This document shows, piece after piece, positions 60,608 to 64,000 of a stretch of DNA of 64,000 bases. Positions within the stretch are counted from its first letter, which is position 1. Every line of letters starts with the position of its first letter. The position numbers and the translations under genes are program-made. The stretch is from Chelydra serpentina (lineage: Eukaryota; Chordata; Testudines; Chelydridae), in NCBI GenBank assembly GCA_037349315.1, contig JBAIAC010000131.1, positions 558,001 to 622,000 of the forward strand, read 5' to 3'. Below the pieces are notes generated by a model. It did no database searches. It saw only the letters and a list, made by a program, of their open reading frames with translations, and was not told the origin of the DNA.

Positions 60608-61044
60608 GGCACTCCCTGACTCCTGAGCAGTGAAAAACTCAGTCTTAGGGGGTCTCAGCAGGGAGATCTGGTGCCTTGGGGGAAAGGAAACTATGGCAAA
60701 TTATATAATGTGATCCATTCAGACACTGCCTGATGCTTTATTTTCCCAAGTATCTGCAATACCGAAAGGGGGTGTAATACCAAGAGGCTGGGTGCTGCAA
60801 TACTGGCAGGAGGGGCTCTCTGGCAGCAGGGAGGGAGTTACAAGCAACAAATCCTGAGATCATGAGCGAGAAGAACGTTAGACTGAAACCTGCCTTTAAA
60901 AGGTGAAGGTCACTTTCCTGGATTAGTGGATGACAAGTAGGGGCTGATGAGAGGTGCATGTCAGCAACATGTGTATTATGATCATGCCTCAGGGCCAGCC
61001 AAGCATGGGGCCCCATTGTGCCAGGTGTTGGACAAACACAGTGT
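60608..61044. other. intergenic with a worn CR1/L3-type end
   Basis: CATGGGGCCCCATTGTGCCA followed by GACAAACACAG at 61,005-61,040 resembles an old L3/CR1 3' end. No gene is seen. Confidence 0.4.
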
Positions 61045-61660
61045 TTCTTAGATTCCCAGGCCAGAAGGGACCATTGTGATTAGCAGCTCTGAGCTCCTAT
61101 ATAACACAGGCCAGAGACCTGCCCCAAAGTAATTCCTAGGGCAGATGTTTTGGAAAAAAACATCCAATCTTGGTTTAAAAAATTGCCACTGATGGAGAAT
61201 CCACTACAACCCTTGGTAAATTGTTCCCTGGTTAATTACTCTCTGTTAAAAATATACACCTCATTTCCAGTCCGAATTTGTCTAGCTTCAACTTCCAGCC
61301 AGTGGATCATGTTAGACCTTCCTCTGCTAGACTGAAGAGCCCTTTATTATATATTTGTTCCCCATGTAGGTACTGACAGACTGGGATCCAGTCCCCCCCT
61401 TAACTGTCTCTTTTTGTTGAGCAATATAGATTGAACTCCTTGAGTTCAGATTTTCTAATTCTTTAATCATTCTCATGGCTCTTCTCTGCCCCCTCTCCAA
61501 TTTATCAACACCCCTCCTGAATTGTGGGCATCAGAACTGGGCACCAGATCCCAGCAGCAGTTGCACCAGTGTTTATGCATCCCAGGATCACATTAGCCCT
61601 TTTGGCCACAGTATCTTGTGTTCTGCTGATTATCCACCATGACCCCCAAATCTTTTACAG
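61045..61660 (-). mobile_element. CR1 ORF2 C-terminus and 3' region
   Basis: On the reverse strand CAGAACTGGGCACC-type and GAGAGGGGGCAGAGAAGAGC blocks are the CR1 end of ORF2. The sequence runs to the GGTCCCTTCTGGCCTGGGAA tail near 61,045. Confidence 0.75.
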
Positions 61661-62667
61661 AGTCCCTACTTTTTCAGAGTCCCCCCAGAGTCCCAGGATA
61701 GAGTCCCCAGAATGAGTGTGACCAACATTCCTTGTTCCCAGATGATCCCTGCCCCAAAGAGCTTTCAGTCTCAATAGACAAGAGCGACGGGGGGTGGGGG
61801 AAGGGCGATGACACACAAGCGTGATGGCAGCAAATAGCACATTAGGGCCTTGCTTTGTTTTTGTTGGGTGGGTATATGTAGGAGGGGAGCAGCTAAATGG
61901 AAAGGGCGGGAGACAGGGCAGGAGAGAACAGGGTGAGGTGTGGAGCGCATCACACACCCAACATCAGCCGCTCACTAGAGGCCATACATGATACGCGTAG
62001 CACATATACAGCCGCAGCCCTACATGGGAGCTAGACTGGACTTGAGGCCAGGTCCTGCCAGCCAAGCGCAGAGGAGCAGCCCCACTGAGGCTAATGGTGA
62101 GATGTCAGGATTCATTCTTTCCCACAGCCAGACCCTCCGTCCACGGCTTTGTGCCCATTCAGGGAGGAGTCCCCTACCCAGGTTTATCCCTGGGGCCACA
62201 GTGAACCCCTCCTGCCTGGCCCAAGATCTGTATGCCAGGAAGGCTGGGATGGAGGGATGGGTGTAACCCCCCTGGGTGGTGCTCTGGCCTCCTCTAGTGG
62301 TAGCCAGGCCACGTACACAGGTGGCTGAGCCTGCTACAGCCTTGCCTAGTGCAACTGGGTTTAGCTCCAGAGGCCCCAGCTTTGATCTCGACTGCGGACG
62401 ACCCAGACGGGGCTTGGTGTTACGTGTGCATTGCTTTCTATCTACAGCCCGGGGGACGGTCCCAGAGCTGCAGTAACATGGTTTGGGGGGAGCTGCCGGG
62501 GACACAAGGCTGTGTTGTGGGGTTTGGGTGTGCCTGCCATGGGGGATTATACCTGTGCTCCTGGAGGCGGAGCATTCAGAGTCTCCTGGGGGTTCATTCC
62601 TGGGCTTCCCACCATCTGGACAAGGATGGGCCCACGCAGCACAAGTGGCTTTGCCATGGAAATGCTC
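61661..62667. other. intergenic, nothing recognised
   Basis: No supported gene is seen; overlapping open frames on both strands are uninformative. Confidence 0.4.
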
Positions 62668-62778
62668 TGTGCCGAGAACACTGTGATTGGGGATTGGTCC
62701 TGCTTTGAGCAGGGGGTTGGACTAGATGACTTCCTAAGGTCCCTTCCAACCCTGAGATTCTATGATTCTATGATCCTA
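62668..62778 (+). mobile_element. SINE/CR1-type tail, head missing
   Basis: GATTGGGGATTGGTCCTGCT followed by GGACTAGATGACTTCCTAAG and repeated TCTATGAT are the SINE 3' half. The tRNA-like head is lost. Confidence 0.8.
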
Positions 62779-63110
62779 GAGCCACCTTTGCCTGGACTCT
62801 AACATCCCGTCAGTAGCGCAGCCAGGTCTGGAGCGCAGGGGGAGCGGCGCTATAAAAAGGCGCCTCCCCCTGTACTCACCCGGCGGCGCTCCGGGTCTTC
62901 GATGGCACTTCGGTGGCGGGTCCTCACTCACTCCGGGTCTTCGGTGGTACCCGCCACCGAAATGCTGCCGAAGACACGGAGCGCCGTGTTGGAGGACCCT
63001 TGGGGTAAGTGGCTGTCTGTAGTGTGTGTTTGGGGGTACTTGCTGTGTGATCATTTGTTTGTTTGTGTGAAGGACCGTGTGCTGTGGCTGGCAGTTGGAA
63101 GCTGAGCTTC
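62779..63110. other. GC-rich unclassified repeat
   Basis: GGTGGCGGGTCCTC at 62,913 and GGTACCCGCCACCG at 62,946 are inverted, and CCGGGTCTTC recurs twice. It is probably a small transposon fragment; ends are not resolved. Confidence 0.35.
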
Positions 63111-63129
63111 TACACCAGGCTTGAAACCT

Positions 63130-64000
63130 AGAAGCCTTAATCAGGGGGCAGGGCTAATCAGGGAGTCCAGGGCTTTATAAAGCAGTGAGCAAGCGACCAG
63201 GGGAGTTTGGAAGGGGAGTGCGAAGGGGGCAAGCTATCCTTGCCGTTCCTAACTCCTTTAACCCAAACTAAAGGCAGAGGCAGAGCAACCAGGGGGCTGC
63301 AGACAGGGGAGTGAGTATCTGTTGAGGGGACAGTTTGGCAGTTTGACCATGTGCTTGATTGTTTGATTGCCTGTTTGAATAGTGTGAATTGGGAGTGCTT
63401 TGTTCCAGGCTCTTCTAAAAAGACAGTCAGTCAGCTGCGAACCAGCTGAGCAGCGAATAGCAGAGAAGCAAACAGGTGGAGTTAGCCTGGGAGTTCGCCT
63501 GGAGAGAGCCTACTGCGGCATCCCCCTTGCAGGTTTCCCTGAGTAGCTTCTGCCACAAGTGAGAAAACTCTTCGAAGGAAGGGACTATGGATACTGAGCG
63601 ATCCGCTGTCGTGACCTGCACAGGATGTGCCATGTTTGTCGTTCTTCCACAGGAAAGAAGCGACTTTGTCTGTACAAAGTGCAAGCTGATCTCCATATTG
63701 GAGGAGAAGATTCAAGGTCTGGAGAAATGAGTATCAACCCTGCATTCCATAAAAGAAAATGAGGAGTTCCTGGATAGACGTCAGGATAGGCTTCAGCGGG
63801 CACAGTGTTGTGAGGATTCAGAGCAGGCTACGCAGCGGGGACAGAAGGCCAGTGAGGATAATTGGCGGCATGTGATCTCCAGAAGAGGAAAGAGTATGAG
63901 ACAAGTCCATGTACCAGAAACGCATATTCAGATGAGCAACCGTTTTCATGTTCTCTCCATAGGGACTAGTGCAGAGACTGGAGTGAATGATACATCTGAG
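63130..64000 (+). mobile_element. CR1 LINE 5' end with ORF1, cut by the window edge
   Basis: A GC-rich leader with GGGAGTTTGGAAGGGGAG blocks precedes an ATG at 63,587. ORF1 starts MDTERSAVVTCTGCAMFVVL and continues SDFVCTKCKLISILEEKIQG. The C-x2-C pairs are the zinc-binding motif found at the start of CR1 ORF1, followed by a coiled coil. A TGA at 63,728-63,730 stops it after 47 codons; the same frame then continues open (SIKENEEFLDRRQDRLQRAQ) towards the edge. The rest of the element is outside the window. Confidence 0.75.

Noticed and set aside
1..64000. CRISPR arrays, bacterial operons or phage genes
   Set aside because: None present; the tandem repeats are minisatellites within transposons and the window is clearly vertebrate nuclear DNA.

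Overview
This is a vertebrate nuclear window, most likely from a hidden-necked turtle. The evidence is the combination of CR1 LINEs in many fragments, tRNA-derived SINEs whose 3' tail matches the CR1 end (the Cry I type), MIR copies, and abundant Harbinger and hAT DNA elements. There are no bacterial-style operons. The species is an inference from repeat content.

The only host genes I can support are two related interleukin-1 family genes on the minus strand. The right-hand one (about 25.7-31.6 kb) can be read completely: TATA box, six exons with canonical GT-AG borders and consistent phases, and a 223-residue product. Its C-terminal beta-trefoil resembles IL-36RN, IL-38 and IL-1RN, and it has an unusual hydrophilic N-terminal extension. 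The left-hand one (about 8.8-12.2 kb) is a tandem paralogue. Four homologous exons have open frames, but two of its three splice donors are changed (GT to GC, GT to AT), the IL-1 family signature is broken, and the first two exons are not found. I call it a decaying pseudogene. A perfect 61-bp inverted repeat with a 5-base loop lies just upstream of its first recognisable exon.

The rest is transposable elements, often nested. From left to right: a Ty3/gypsy gag-pol fossil (0.3-1.9 kb); a GC-rich hAT-like element joined to a Harbinger end (2.6-3.3 kb); a Tigger-like MITE (4.2 kb); a Harbinger internal-deletion derivative followed by a hairpin MITE (4.8-6.0 kb); CR1 fragments; a hAT inside the paralogue's intron (10.3-11.0 kb); ERV-type LTRs with nested inserts (13.9-19.2 kb); a CR1 split by a MITE (23.5-24.7 kb); a CR1 reverse transcriptase fossil (38.6-40.6 kb); a four-level nest (41.3-46.2 kb); a near-complete two-gene Harbinger (47,177-52,213, TAA duplications on both sides); a long-TIR element containing a hAT (54.9-56.9 kb); a second Harbinger transposase fossil (56.9-57.2 kb); a TTF/ZMYM-like hAT transposase fossil split by a solo LTR (58.0-60.6 kb); and the 5' end of a CR1 element running off the right edge.

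The most rewarding items are the cytokine pair with its N-terminal extension and donor-site decay, the perfect hairpin, the Harbinger element together with its internal-deletion derivative, and the four-copy MITE family with two conserved internal hairpins. All homology calls come from reading translated sequence; no database search was possible.
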